Shown in pieces: positions 1 through 7,773 of a stretch of 64,000 nt of DNA. Position 1 is the stretch's first letter. Each line of letters begins with the position of its first letter. The position numbers and the translations under genes are program-made. The notes beneath the pieces were generated by a model, which saw only the letters and a program-made list of their open reading frames with translations, made no database searches and was not told the origin of the DNA. This DNA comes from JAIPDZ01 sp034522175 (GTDB taxonomy: Bacteria > Desulfobacterota > DSM-4660 > Desulfatiglandales > Desulfatiglandaceae), in assembly GCA_034522175.1 (NCBI GenBank), contig JAXHLQ010000001.1, positions 4,836,001-4,900,000 on the forward strand, read 5' to 3'.

Positions 1-218
1 TGAGCATCTTCATGCTGGGGAAAGGCGTGACATTCGAGAAAAGCGGCAGCGAAGCATTCAATGTCATGGGCCAGATGGAGCAGTTCGAGGGGGACTTCTA
101 CGTCTGAGGGGTCTGCATGAAATCCCACGGTCTGGAGGGATCAGCAAGTTGCCCAATCGGATGGATGGATGATCTGTATGAGCTGTCCATGGAAGCGGAT
201 AAGGTGCTCACCTTTTGA
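1..218 (+). CDS. DsrE-family selenoprotein, C-terminal part (UGA = Sec)
   Basis: The frame starting at base 3 is open from the window edge to a TGA at 105-107. It continues in the same frame to a second TGA at 216-218. The part before the first TGA reads like a DsrE/DsrF-type fold (FMLGKGVTFE, then FNVMGQMEQFEGDFYV). The part after it is the expected DsrE C-terminus (GVCMKSHGLEGS, then CPIGWMDDLYELSMEADKVL). Family members normally carry a CxxC-like motif, CG(T/V)C, exactly at the break, so the TGA replaces the first Cys and gives U-G-V-C. DsrE-like selenoproteins are a known class in selenium-using bacteria. DsrE proteins are small cytoplasmic sulfur-relay proteins. The N-terminus lies outside the window. 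The alternative is a nonsense mutation, but conservation beyond the TGA argues against that. Confidence 0.8.
108..141 (+). promoter_or_regulatory. Candidate bacterial SECIS hairpin
   Basis: Directly after the in-frame TGA (105-107), AUCCC at 122-126 can pair with GGGAU at 137-141. The ten-base loop contains GGU, and its first G pair (129-130) lies about 22 nt after the UGA. Bacterial SECIS elements sit just downstream of the Sec codon and present a G-containing apical loop to SelB at about this distance. The fold was drawn by eye and no energy was computed. Confidence 0.5.
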
Positions 219-276
219 AACAATGTTTCCCCACTTGGGGGAGATCTTAAACAGGTTTCAGGCTTAGGGAAAGGGG

Positions 277-594
277 CTAAAGAATCGTAACCCCCTTTTC
301 CAAGATTTCCTTCACAAATGGGTTCTCAGGAACAAAATCTTCCGGGCGGAATGGAAGGGGAGACAGATCGCTGCTCACAGAAAGGGTGATGCGTCTGATC
401 TTGCTGCGATCATCAAAACGATCCCCTTCAAAAGCATCAGAGACCAGAGCGATATCGATATCACTCCATTGATCCGCCTTGCCATACGCATGGCTTCCAA
501 ACAGAACCGCTCTTTGCACATGGATGCGCTCTTTCTCTAACGCGCGGATATACTTATCTATGATGTCACGGATCTGATTTGGGATTTGAGCCAT
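277..594 (-). CDS. MNT-type nucleotidyltransferase domain protein (HEPN/MNT pair)
   Basis: 105-residue minimal nucleotidyltransferase. It shows the signature GSHAYGKADQWSDIDIAL at about residues 33-50: the G-S turn followed by the D-x-D metal-binding pair of the Pol-beta superfamily. Length and single-domain build match stand-alone MNT antitoxins. It lies downstream of the HEPN gene on the same strand and overlaps it by 37 bases in another frame, the usual order of HEPN/MNT toxin-antitoxin pairs. In that family the MNT protein neutralises the HEPN RNase, in some cases by adding nucleotides to it. That role here is inferred from family and context. Confidence 0.85.
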   Translation of the reverse strand: MAQIPNQIRDIIDKYIRALEKERIHVQRAVLFGSHAYGKADQWSDIDIALVSDAFEGDRFDDRSKIRRITLSVSSDLSPLPFRPEDFVPENPFVKEILEKGVTIL

Positions 595-962
595 TTATAA
601 TGCTCCTTGATTTTGGTGAACTTGGTTTCGCAAAATTCTTTTGTGCACTTTTCCCGGAATTCCTTCTTGTATTGCGGATAACGAACCTCCAGATTGAAGT
701 CAGATACTTCATCAAGAAAAAGGGTCTGCTCTTCAGTGAATACGAGGCGGGTTTTCTTTGCGAGTTTTACCAGGTTATGAATTCTCGGGGGCATTCGGTT
801 GTCGTTATCTTGGACATAGTGCGCCTTTAATGCCTTTTCAAGTACCAGATGTCCGAGAAATAAACACCAGTCGAATTTATCAACAGCGAACAGCTTCTCC
901 GCTGTATCCAAGTCGTCATCAGCGCTATTCAGCCAGTGCTGTATATGTGCCTGAATTTTCAT
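558..962 (-). CDS. HEPN domain protein (HEPN/MNT pair)
   Basis: 134-residue, helix-rich HEPN protein. The N-terminal HWLNSADDDLDTAEKLF and FLGHLVLEKALKAHYV segments are typical of HEPN helices, where the domain names the helix-rich partner of nucleotidyltransferases. The R-x(4-6)-H catalytic motif of HEPN RNases is visible as RMPPRIH, followed by NLVKLAKK. It is the first gene of a two-gene minus-strand unit with the MNT gene. HEPN/MNT pairs act as toxin-antitoxin modules, with HEPN as the RNase. No promoter was identified in the upstream stretch. The N-terminal Met is preceded by a weak ribosome site only. Confidence 0.8.
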   Translation of the reverse strand: MKIQAHIQHWLNSADDDLDTAEKLFAVDKFDWCLFLGHLVLEKALKAHYVQDNDNRMPPRIHNLVKLAKKTRLVFTEEQTLFLDEVSDFNLEVRYPQYKKEFREKCTKEFCETKFTKIKEHYKWLKSQIRSVTS

Positions 963-1350
963 GTCGGGATTTACGGCCCTCTGTCAGGGCCATCTTAAAA
1001 CATAGACCACGGCATATTCACCTCGTTCACGACCCAACTGGATCAGGCACACCCCCCCTATCCTTACCTGCCTCGTGCCGTTGCTGCGCGGCAGGAGCTC
1101 CCTTGCGTTGAGCCAGGACGTAGCCTAAGTTGCAGTTTTTACAAAAGAGTGTAGTGTGGGTACTCCTGCTGGTCAAGGGAAATCTCACCTGTTTGGTCAA
1201 AACCCGTTTCAACGGGTTAAAGCAAGGTCCGTTCTCTCAACGTCCCCTGTATTGCCAATAAAGCAAAAAGAGATACTAACCGCAAAGCTGAAACAGTAGG
1301 CAGGATTCTGCAAACCTTTCAGTAGCTTTTCTAATTTCTTACAAAATCGC
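963..1350. other. Intergenic stretch, no gene recognised
   Basis: This stretch separates the divergent HEPN/MNT unit from the lipoprotein gene. It contains only short open frames without family resemblance or ribosome-binding sites. No convincing RNA gene or mobile-element end was seen. Confidence 0.5.
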
Positions 1351-1379
1351 TTGACAATATCGTCTAATGATATTACGAT
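1351..1379 (+). promoter_or_regulatory. Sigma-70-type promoter with embedded inverted repeat
   Basis: TTGACA at 1351-1356 and TACGAT at 1374-1379 are separated by exactly 17 bases, close to the -35/-10 consensus. A perfect inverted repeat, AATATC-(7)-GATATT, occupies 1356-1374 and fills the spacer, so a repressor bound there would block RNA polymerase. The promoter drives the lipoprotein-PadR-TSUP genes. PadR, encoded two genes downstream, is the obvious candidate regulator, but this is inference. Confidence 0.65.
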
Positions 1380-1459
1380 TCAATATCGCTGATAGATAGT
1401 TTTTGCAAGACACCTCATCTTGGCGTTGTTTATAACATGAAAATCACAGGAGGATGCCC

Positions 1460-2605
1460 ATGAACCCATCAAAATGCAACAACAGATTAGGCTCACGACG
1501 TGGACGGGTGTTGTCTTTTCTCTGCGTGGCTCTGTTATTCGCGGCAGGGGGATGTTCATCATTAGGGGCCCGGGCCATGAAGGGGGAACGGACGCTTTTG
1601 AACACGGCCCTTCAACAGACCAACGACGAGCAACTGCTCATCAACCTGGTCCGCTTTCGGTACGGGGATACGCCGGCCTTTTTGCAAGTGAGCAGCATAT
1701 CGTCGCAGCTTGCGCTGGATGTGGGCATGAGTGCAGGCGCCGAGTTGGAAAGCAGCAAACCAAACAGAGATCTATTACTCTTCGGCGCAAGTGCAGGCTA
1801 TGCCACAAGGCCCACCCTTTCTTATGTGCCGCTTCAAGGAAATGAGTTCATCCAGCAGTTGTTAACACCCCTGACCACAGAGAAGATCCTGCTTCTGTAT
1901 CGCTCCGGATGGCACATCAAGCGTCTGTTCACCATTTGTGTGCAGGGGATGAACGGTCTCAAAAATGCGCCAAGGGCCAGCGGCCCGACCCCGGGCAGAG
2001 CGCCCGAATATGAGGATTTCTCAAAAGCAGTGGACCTCCTGCGCGAGCTGGAAAGGAGAGACCTCGTCTCCATCCTCCATGCCCCTCCCGCCTCCGGCAA
2101 GGGCGCGGCGAGAGTGGTGCTGCATATGGACCCGAAAGCCCAGGCTCTTCCGGAAACCCGGGCGCTCTTCACCCTGTTGAATCTTTCGCCGAATCGTTTA
2201 GATTTCCCCTTGGTGTACACCCAGCTTCAGGCGACCCATCTGGCGCCGGTCGACGTCATCGAAATCGACACCCGTTCCCTTTTGGGCCTCATGTTCTTCC
2301 TGTCCAACGGCGTCCAGGCGCCTGAGAAGGACGTGAAGGAGGGCCGCGTGAAAGTCACTTCTATGGAATCAGGACAGCCCTTTGACTGGAAAGCGGTCCT
2401 CGGGGATTATCTCAAGGTTCACGCCGACGACCAAAGGCCATCGGACACCCAACTGCGCGTCAACTACCGTGGTCACTGGTTCTATATTGACGATAGAGAC
2501 ATGGAGTCCAAGGCCACGTTTACCTTCCTTTCGCAGGTTTTCTCACTTCAGGCTGGAAAGGCGGAGGGTATCGTTCCGGTTCTCACGCTCCCTGTCGGCA
2601 GGTGA
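1460..2605 (+). CDS. Predicted outer-membrane/periplasmic lipoprotein, function unknown
   Basis: About 381 residues. A basic N-terminus (RRGR) and hydrophobic stretch lead to a lipobox, LLFAAGGC, so the mature protein is probably lipid-anchored at the Cys. The rest is soluble; the segments NDEQLLINLVRFRYGDTP and GNEFIQQLLTPL look conserved, but no catalytic family is recognised. The ATG at 1460 is preferred over that at 1454, because AGGAGG (1448-1453) abuts the first ATG and is six bases from the second. The gene is followed 46 bases later by padR and tauE-like genes, probably one transcript from the promoter at 1351. A role in the cell envelope is inferred from the lipobox only. Confidence 0.7.
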   Translation: MNPSKCNNRLGSRRGRVLSFLCVALLFAAGGCSSLGARAMKGERTLLNTALQQTNDEQLLINLVRFRYGDTPAFLQVSSISSQLALDVGMSAGAELESSKPNRDLLLFGASAGYATRPTLSYVPLQGNEFIQQLLTPLTTEKILLLYRSGWHIKRLFTICVQGMNGLKNAPRASGPTPGRAPEYEDFSKAVDLLRELERRDLVSILHAPPASGKGAARVVLHMDPKAQALPETRALFTLLNLSPNRLDFPLVYTQLQATHLAPVDVIEIDTRSLLGLMFFLSNGVQAPEKDVKEGRVKVTSMESGQPFDWKAVLGDYLKVHADDQRPSDTQLRVNYRGHWFYIDDRDMESKATFTFLSQVFSLQAGKAEGIVPVLTLPVGR

Positions 2606-2651
2606 CCACCCATCTGCTTATAATCAGTAAGATCTGTTTTCAGGAGGCCAT

Positions 2652-2954
2652 ATGATACGGGAGCTCGAACTGGGGTTTATCAAGCTCCATATACTGTATC
2701 ATGCCAGCAAAGAGCAAGTGTTCGGCGTCGGCCTGATGGAGGAGTTGGCCCGGCACGGCTATGAGATCGGTCCGGGTACCCTCTACCCAACGCTGAACAA
2801 ACTGGAAAAGGGCGGCTTTTTGACCTGCGAAGCCCGGACTGTGGACCACAAGCAGCGAAAGTATTACCGCATCACTCCCGCGGGCATGGCCCTGTTGAAT
2901 GAAATGAAACAGAAAATCGAAGAGTTGTATGCGGAGGTTATAAAAGGGAAATGA
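2652..2954 (+). CDS. PadR-family transcriptional regulator
   Basis: 100-residue winged-helix protein with the typical PadR core: LGFIKLHILYHA at the start, then YEIGPGTLYPTLNKLEKGGF (recognition helix and wing), then KQRKYYRITPAGMALL. It belongs to the short PadR type with a single C-terminal helix. An AGGAGG sits just before the ATG. PadR proteins are usually repressors that bind palindromes near their own operon and respond to small ligands. The gene overlaps the following TSUP gene by ATGA, so the two are co-translated. This suggests control of export, possibly through the inverted repeat at 1356-1374. Confidence 0.9.
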   Translation: MIRELELGFIKLHILYHASKEQVFGVGLMEELARHGYEIGPGTLYPTLNKLEKGGFLTCEARTVDHKQRKYYRITPAGMALLNEMKQKIEELYAEVIKGK

Positions 2955-3739
2955 GTTATATCATCATCTGCACAGTAGCCCTGCTGGTCTCCGGACTGAC
3001 GCTATTTTCCGGCTTCGGTCTCGGAACGCTTCTCATGCCGGCCTTTGCCCTGTTTTTTCCGGTGGAGGTGGCCATTGCGGCCACCGCCATCGTTCATCTC
3101 GCCAACAACCTCTTCAAGGTCGGCCTGGTGGGCAGGAAGGCCAGTCCCGTGGTCATTCTGAAATTTGCCCTTCCAGCGGCCGTCACGGCCATGATCGGCG
3201 CCCTGCTTCTCAATTATTTCGCCACGGTTGAGCCCATCGCCCAGTACACCCTTTTCGGCTGGACCTGCTCCATATCGTTGGTCAATCTGGTCATTGCTGT
3301 CATGATCATGGGGTTTGCCGTTATCGAACTGCACCCGGTTTTTGAAAGGCTGGCGTTCAGTCCCCGGTTTATTCCGCTGGGTGGTGCCCTGTCCGGTTTC
3401 TTCGGCGGACTCTCCGGTCACCAGGGGGCCTTGCGCACAGCCTTTCTGATCCGGGCGGGACTGGACAAGGAGGTCTTTATCGGCACCATGGTGGTATCGG
3501 CCGTAGTGGTGGATGTGTCCCGCCTACTGATCTACGGAGCCACTTTCTTTTCACGGGACTTCGCCACTCTGAAAGATCAGGGGGGCATCGGACTGGTCAT
3601 TGCCGGGTCCCTTGCCGCGTTCGCAGGCGCGTTCATAGCCTCCAGGTTTCTGAAGAAGATCACCATGCGCACCATTCAAATCGTGGTGGGCGCCATGCTG
3701 TTCTTTCTGTCCATCGCCATTGGTTTGGGAATCATATAA
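2951..3739 (+). CDS. TSUP (TauE/SafE) family membrane transporter
   Basis: 262 residues, nearly all in hydrophobic segments (about eight). The layout is that of the TSUP family, with two related halves, each containing a G-rich loop. GGALSGFFGGLSGHQGALR at about residues 138-156 is the diagnostic second-half motif. Family members export or take up sulfite, sulfoacetate, taurine-derived sulfonates or other small organic anions across the inner membrane. The start ATG overlaps the padR stop. With a PadR regulator and a DsrE protein nearby, export of a sulfur oxyanion is a reasonable guess, but the substrate cannot be read from the sequence. Confidence 0.88.
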   Translation: MSYIIICTVALLVSGLTLFSGFGLGTLLMPAFALFFPVEVAIAATAIVHLANNLFKVGLVGRKASPVVILKFALPAAVTAMIGALLLNYFATVEPIAQYTLFGWTCSISLVNLVIAVMIMGFAVIELHPVFERLAFSPRFIPLGGALSGFFGGLSGHQGALRTAFLIRAGLDKEVFIGTMVVSAVVVDVSRLLIYGATFFSRDFATLKDQGGIGLVIAGSLAAFAGAFIASRFLKKITMRTIQIVVGAMLFFLSIAIGLGII

Positions 3740-4069
3740 AGAAAACATGGAGCGCTGCACAACTGCGCAGGTCGGATAGATCAGGTTAATTTCATACAGG
3801 CCACAAGGGAGATGCCCAACGAAAAGGGTTGGGGCTGGCCCATGTCCTTTCAATACCCTTCCCAGGATTTTTCGCCATTCATAGCGGGAGGTCGGCCTTC
3901 TCCTGAGGAAGACCCTGCGGGCGGGAGAAAATCCGGAATCTCTACTGCCCCCATACAGGTAAAATAGATTCTTCACCCTATTCATTTCGTCTTCCACCTT
4001 ATGATTAGCTTAAAGGTCGTTAATCCAACAAATACGTTAACATGGAAAAATATTAAGCGGGGGGTAATT
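3740..4069. other. Intergenic stretch before the porin gene
   Basis: Open frames here are short or lack ribosome sites. A 148-residue minus-strand frame crosses this region into the TSUP gene but resembles no family and is treated as spurious. No strong promoter was identified. A G-rich ribosome site (GGGGG) lies just before the porin ATG at 4070. Confidence 0.45.
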
Positions 4070-5605
4070 ATGATTAATAAAATAAAGCATATGGCTTGGG
4101 GAAAGGACAACGCCGACCGTACACTCAGCTATCGCCTTCCAGCTAAGCCCCCTTTTTTGATTCTCATTATCATAATAGGGATCATTTCAACTGCCTTTGG
4201 CGCATTTACGCCGCAGGAAGTCGCGGCCGATACCGCCGGTGAGCAGCGCAGAAGAATTGAGGAACTCGAAAATCGGCTCCAGCAACAGGAAAAACAGCTG
4301 AAGGATACTCGGGAGCAATTGGAAGCCATGAAAAAGAGCATGGATGCACAACAGCAAAAAGAAGAACAGGCAAAAGCGAAGATAAAAACTCCGACCAAGG
4401 AAGTCATCAAGGAGATCCTCGGTACAATAACCATGGACTACAGAGAGGCCACGCCTGAAGAAAAGAGGCTTGAAACCATTTATGATGACGGCTTTTATTT
4501 AAGAGGCATGGATGACACCATAAAGATCGGAGGTTGGTACCAGTTTGACGGTCGGTTGTATCTAGATGAGGGCTATCCGCTCGCTGATACTTTTACGAAC
4601 CGCAGAGCCCGGCTTGACGTTCGGGGGGTGTTGGAAAATGATTGGGGTTATCGTCTATATGCTAACTTGCTCGGAAGTCCTGTGATCAAAGAGGCCTGGC
4701 TGGAGTACCAGCATTTTCCATTTGCCCGTTTAAAGCTGGGCCAGTTTAAAGAACCATTCAGCCTGGAGAGCCAGTATTCCTCCCGGTGGATAGATTTTGT
4801 GGAACGGTCAATGGGCGTAACCGCCCTTCAACCGGGAGAAGATATCGGTGTGATGGTTTTTGGAAATTTTTGGAACTCCAGGGTTGTGTATGGAATCGGA
4901 GCCTTTAATGGACAAGGCATAGACGAAGATGCCGTGGTAGATGATAAGGACGTGACCGGAAGAGTTGCGGTGCAGCCCTTCCGGCAGCAAAAAGATTCAC
5001 TTTTCGAGAAACTATACATTGGCGGATCCTTTGGTTTCGGCAACAACGAATTAAAACTGGGAAATAAGCACTTCGTTACCGCAGGGCAGCTTCCGTTTTA
5101 TGAGTTTGCAAGTGATGCAGAAGCTGACGGGAAAATATACCGCTATGATGCGGAGATTGAGTGGCTCAACGGTCCATTCGACCTGACTACAGAATTTATC
5201 GGCACCCATTATGACAGGATCAGAGCCGGCGTGGAAGAAGATGCCCTAACGGTCAACAGCTGGTATCTTACCTTGTCATATGTCTTAACCGGAGAAGATG
5301 CACAGAGAAACAAGCCTATCGAGCCACACAGGAATTTTGACTTTAAAGGAGGTGGATGGGGAGCTTTGCAAGTTTTGGGGAGATTTGAACGCTTTTGGAC
5401 TAATGACGATCTGCTCGATAATGGAATGGCTTTCGGAAGCGACGGTGCCTATGGCTACAGCCTGGGTCTCAATTGGTGGCCAAATATTCACCTGAAGTTT
5501 ATGCTTAATTATGTATATACTGACTTTGACCAGACCATTACGATGTCCGGCGAAGAGTTGAATGACGAAAATGTCATCCTTAGCAGGGCGCAATTCAACT
5601 TTTAA
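4070..5605 (+). CDS. Phosphate-selective porin OprO/OprP family protein
   Basis: About 511 residues from the ATG at 4070, which follows a G-rich ribosome site; the frame is open further upstream but without a better start. An extended signal peptide has the core FLILIIIIGIISTAFGAF. Residues about 55-105 form a charged coiled coil (QRRRIEELENRLQQQEKQLK). The remainder is a beta-barrel: IKIGGWYQFDGRLYLDEGYP, FTNRRARLDVRGVLENDWGY, KLGQFKEPFSLE, and a terminal strand ending in Phe (ILSRAQFNF). These strands match the Porin_O_P family, trimeric outer-membrane channels for phosphate and other anions. The coiled coil probably mediates trimer or peptidoglycan contact. Substrate selectivity is not determined. 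Confidence 0.85.
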   Translation: MINKIKHMAWGKDNADRTLSYRLPAKPPFLILIIIIGIISTAFGAFTPQEVAADTAGEQRRRIEELENRLQQQEKQLKDTREQLEAMKKSMDAQQQKEEQAKAKIKTPTKEVIKEILGTITMDYREATPEEKRLETIYDDGFYLRGMDDTIKIGGWYQFDGRLYLDEGYPLADTFTNRRARLDVRGVLENDWGYRLYANLLGSPVIKEAWLEYQHFPFARLKLGQFKEPFSLESQYSSRWIDFVERSMGVTALQPGEDIGVMVFGNFWNSRVVYGIGAFNGQGIDEDAVVDDKDVTGRVAVQPFRQQKDSLFEKLYIGGSFGFGNNELKLGNKHFVTAGQLPFYEFASDAEADGKIYRYDAEIEWLNGPFDLTTEFIGTHYDRIRAGVEEDALTVNSWYLTLSYVLTGEDAQRNKPIEPHRNFDFKGGGWGALQVLGRFERFWTNDDLLDNGMAFGSDGAYGYSLGLNWWPNIHLKFMLNYVYTDFDQTITMSGEELNDENVILSRAQFNF

Positions 5606-5640
5606 CTGTGGGCTGTATCAAAATAATTTGAACGCAAAGG

Positions 5641-5756
5641 AGGCGAATATACATAGTCCGGCCTAATTTTGAAACTTGGGCGCAAGTTGCCCCATCGGCT
5701 GGATGGATGACCTTTACGAACTCTCAATGGAGGCTGATAAAGTGTTGACATTTTAG
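5641..5756 (+). pseudogene. Decayed second copy of the DsrE-family C-terminus
   Basis: The last 24 codons before TAG (5754-5756) encode ASCPIGWMDDLYELSMEADK plus VLTF, identical in protein to the end of the DsrE-like selenoprotein at 1-218. About 14 nucleotide differences are all synonymous. Immediately upstream the frame is lost (TGA at 5670). The sequence GGAGGCGAATATACATAGTC at 5640-5659 looks like a degraded version of the region around the Sec site. It follows the porin stop by 35 bases and no N-terminal part is present. It is therefore a fragment of a paralogue rather than a functional gene. Confidence 0.65.
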
Positions 5757-5869
5757 CATCAAAAAAAGAACCGATCCAGCTGCCAACAGGGATATTGAGA
5801 AAATCGATCCGATGCATAAGATTGTGAAACAACGTCCTTATCCTCGTCGCAGCAGGTTGATGCCTCCTG

Positions 5870-7347
5870 TCACCAGTCGTAAAGAATCTCCCAGTGACGG
5901 TCAAAAGGAGTGTCCACCTGACTGTACCGGCGTTTGAGGGTTGTCCCTGTGCCGGGGCCATCGCTCGAGCCCTCTCTCCAAAACCGCAGCGTGATGGCGG
6001 GTATGGCCGGCGGCCCGGCCTCCCCATCGGCTGTCTTCGGGGCGTCGATCCATGTTTCCTTCTCCTCGATGACCTTCCACACCGCATCTGAATCCTTGCC
6101 TCGAAGCCGCTCCCCCACCCTCGGGAGACCCAGCCGATCCCGCAATTCATTAAACCGGTAGGCGGACGCCTCCTCTCTATCCAGGATACGCTCGCCGAGG
6201 ATCATGATGCCCATGGCGCCAATGGGAGCGGTAAATAGGATGGAAAGGACCGCCACGGCCAGGATGATTTCACCCGATGCCACCCCCGCGGCGAGGGGCA
6301 CTGCGCCGATGGCCGCCTGAACCGTGGCCTTGGGGATGTAGGCCACCACACAGAAGAGCTTTTCTCGCGAGGTCAGGTGGGTGCCAAAAAGGGACACATA
6401 GGCTCCCACGCTTCTGAACAAGAGGCCGACCGTGATGACGGCAAGGCCTGCGAGGCCGGCCTTCCAGGCCACATGGATATTGACCTGTGCCCCCACCAGC
6501 ACGAACAGGAGAAGTTCGGCGAACATCCAGAGCTTTTTCAATTTCTGTGAGATAATATGAGCGATGGCCTCAGATTTCTCCAAAACCACGAAACCGATGG
6601 CCATGACTCCTAAGAGACTCGCCACCGGAACCCAGTGTTCAACAGCCGTTTCCAACCATGTCAGGGCGATGGCGACTCCCATGACCACGATGGTCCGCTT
6701 GGGGGGGCGCCAGTCGTATCGGGTAAAGAGCCGATACAGAAAATAGCCGGGGATCAGCCCGGCGATGATCCCGAGGACAATGCTGAGGGGAATTTCGGCC
6801 AGCTTGACCCACAAATTGACCTCACCGCCCCCGTACATGCCCAAGAACACCGTAAAAAGAACGATGACAAACACGTCGTCCACCGACGATGCCCCCAGAA
6901 TCGGGTGGGGACCCCTTTTCGTGCCCCGGCCCCGGTCCATGAAGTCGATCATCAGCGGGACCACGACGGCCGGGGATCACGGCCCCGAGGATGGCCCCGA
7001 GAATCGCCGCCTCGGGATAGGTCATCCCCAGCAGCCATGGGGCGACCAGCATAACGGCGGCAATCTCGAAAATCGCGGGCACGGCGCTCATGATGAGGGC
7101 CGGCCTGCCCACCCGGTTGAGGGTGTCCGCCGCAGCTCGAACCCGGCCCGAAGCAGAATCACAATAAGGGCGATCTTTCGAAAATCCCCGGAAACCGTCA
7201 TCATCTCCGGGGCCATCAGGTTCAGCATATAAGGCCCGATGAGGACTTCCCACCAGAGCATTCCACCAGACCCGGCAGTTTCAACCGCCGGAACACATAA
7301 TCACCGCACAACCCGAGAAGAATGATCAACGCGATGCTGACAGCCAT
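5870..7347 (-). pseudogene. Na+/H+ antiporter (CPA1-type), frameshifted, under fluoride riboswitch
   Basis: The reconstructed protein is about 490 residues. It starts at ATG 7345-7347 (MAVSIALIILLGLCGDY), with GGGAG seven bases upstream. It passes through VGRPALIMSAVPAIFEIAAV and YPEAAILGAILGAVIP and ends at 5870. The core GASSVDDVFVIVLFTVFLGM and LLLFVLVGAQVNIHVAW is the family's ion-binding region, with two adjacent Asp. About 120 soluble residues follow the last membrane helix. The reading frame breaks near 7262, 7125 and 6970. Upstream lie a promoter, fluoride aptamer and terminators. Antiporters are among the known gene classes under fluoride switches, presumably to manage ion stress during fluoride exposure. 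The breaks are probably sequence errors. Confidence 0.75.
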
Positions 7348-7368
7348 AACTTCGTCTCCCTGAAAAAT

Positions 7369-7400
7369 AAAAAACCCCGCCGGGCCGAGGGCTCGCGGGG
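7369..7400 (-). terminator. Intrinsic terminator of the riboswitch leader
   Basis: On the minus strand CCCCGC (7395-7400 complement) pairs with GCGGGG (7375-7380 complement) around a GC-rich loop, followed by six T (7369-7374) and more T-rich sequence. It lies between the fluoride aptamer and the antiporter start codon, as expected for a transcriptional switch. Confidence 0.8.
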
Positions 7401-7405
7401 TTTAG

Positions 7406-7430
7406 AAAAACCCACCCGGTTACAGGTGGG
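7406..7430 (-). terminator. Additional hairpin with T-run in riboswitch leader
   Basis: On the minus strand CCCACC pairs with GGGTGG around a short loop, followed by TTTTT (7406-7410). It precedes the stronger terminator by only a few bases. It may be part of the same expression platform or a backup terminator. Confidence 0.5.
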
Positions 7431-7442
7431 GCAGTTGGTCAC

Positions 7443-7520
7443 ACTTCTACCCCGGTCATCCTCAGGTAGAAGTCATCATCCCTTCGAAAAGGGCGGTTCA
7501 CGGCAGACTTCATTGCCGGG
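7443..7520 (-). ncRNA. Fluoride riboswitch (crcB motif)
   Basis: The minus-strand aptamer at 7520-7464 follows the crcB consensus element by element. GGCAATGAAGTC-TGCC forms the first stem and loop. AACCGCC follows, then a CCCTTTTCGAAGGG hairpin, then the 3' strand TGATGACTTCTACC. GAAGTC and GACTTC are complementary, as in the family. One consensus base differs (GAUG reads AAUG). Downstream, GGTAGAAGT (complement of 7443-7451) can pair with ACTTCTACC of the aptamer and so compete with the ligand-bound fold. The class senses free fluoride with Mg2+ and normally turns expression on. It controls the antiporter gene ending at 5870. Confidence 0.9.
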
Positions 7521-7525
7521 AAGAT

Positions 7526-7554
7526 TCATTACGTTGTGAGGGGGCGGCTGTCAA
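7526..7554 (-). promoter_or_regulatory. Sigma-70-type promoter of the fluoride riboswitch transcript
   Basis: On the minus strand TTGACA (7549-7554 complement) and TAATGA (7526-7531 complement) are 17 bases apart. The predicted start, about seven bases on, falls at 7519-7520, exactly the first base of the aptamer. This independently supports both calls. Confidence 0.8.
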
Positions 7555-7671
7555 GGAATTTATCGTCTGTGGACATGGATCTTGCCGATTGACATGGGAA
7601 CCCGACCGCGCTAATCTTTGCCGGATTTCATTTTCTGAAAGGCGTGCCTGGAAAACGCATGAGATAGCTGA

Positions 7672-7773
7672 ATTCCCCGACAATATAGCGCGGAAATCGC
7701 TGTTGAAGAGAACGACATCCTCATTATCCTGGGGAAGGAATCGGACATGACCAAAATAAGGGAGCTGGAGTGA
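7672..7773 (+). pseudogene. Remnant of a TrkA-C (RCK C-terminal) domain
   Basis: The frame ending in TGA at 7771-7773 encodes QYSAEIAVEENDILIILGKE plus SDMTKIRELE. This is the characteristic last strand and helix of a TrkA_C/RCK_C domain (a beta strand of the form DILIILG). A stop at 7669-7671 closes the frame upstream and no TrkA-N part precedes it. Its stop overlaps the GTG start of the next TrkA-like gene. It appears to be the tail of a K+-channel or transporter regulator, lost by deletion or broken by frameshift. Confidence 0.5.

Noticed and set aside
105..107. TGA at 105-107 as an ordinary stop with a separate small gene starting at ATG 117
   Set aside because: A 33-residue ORF without a ribosome site is less likely than Sec readthrough, because conserved DsrE residues flank the TGA in the same frame.
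3551..3997. 148-residue minus-strand open frame between the TSUP and porin genes
   Set aside because: It overlaps most of the TSUP 3' end in antisense, has no family resemblance, and has no clear start signal.
6564..7232. Several plus-strand open frames across the antiporter region
   Set aside because: They are Arg/Pro/Gly-rich shadows of the minus-strand antiporter and lack ribosome sites.
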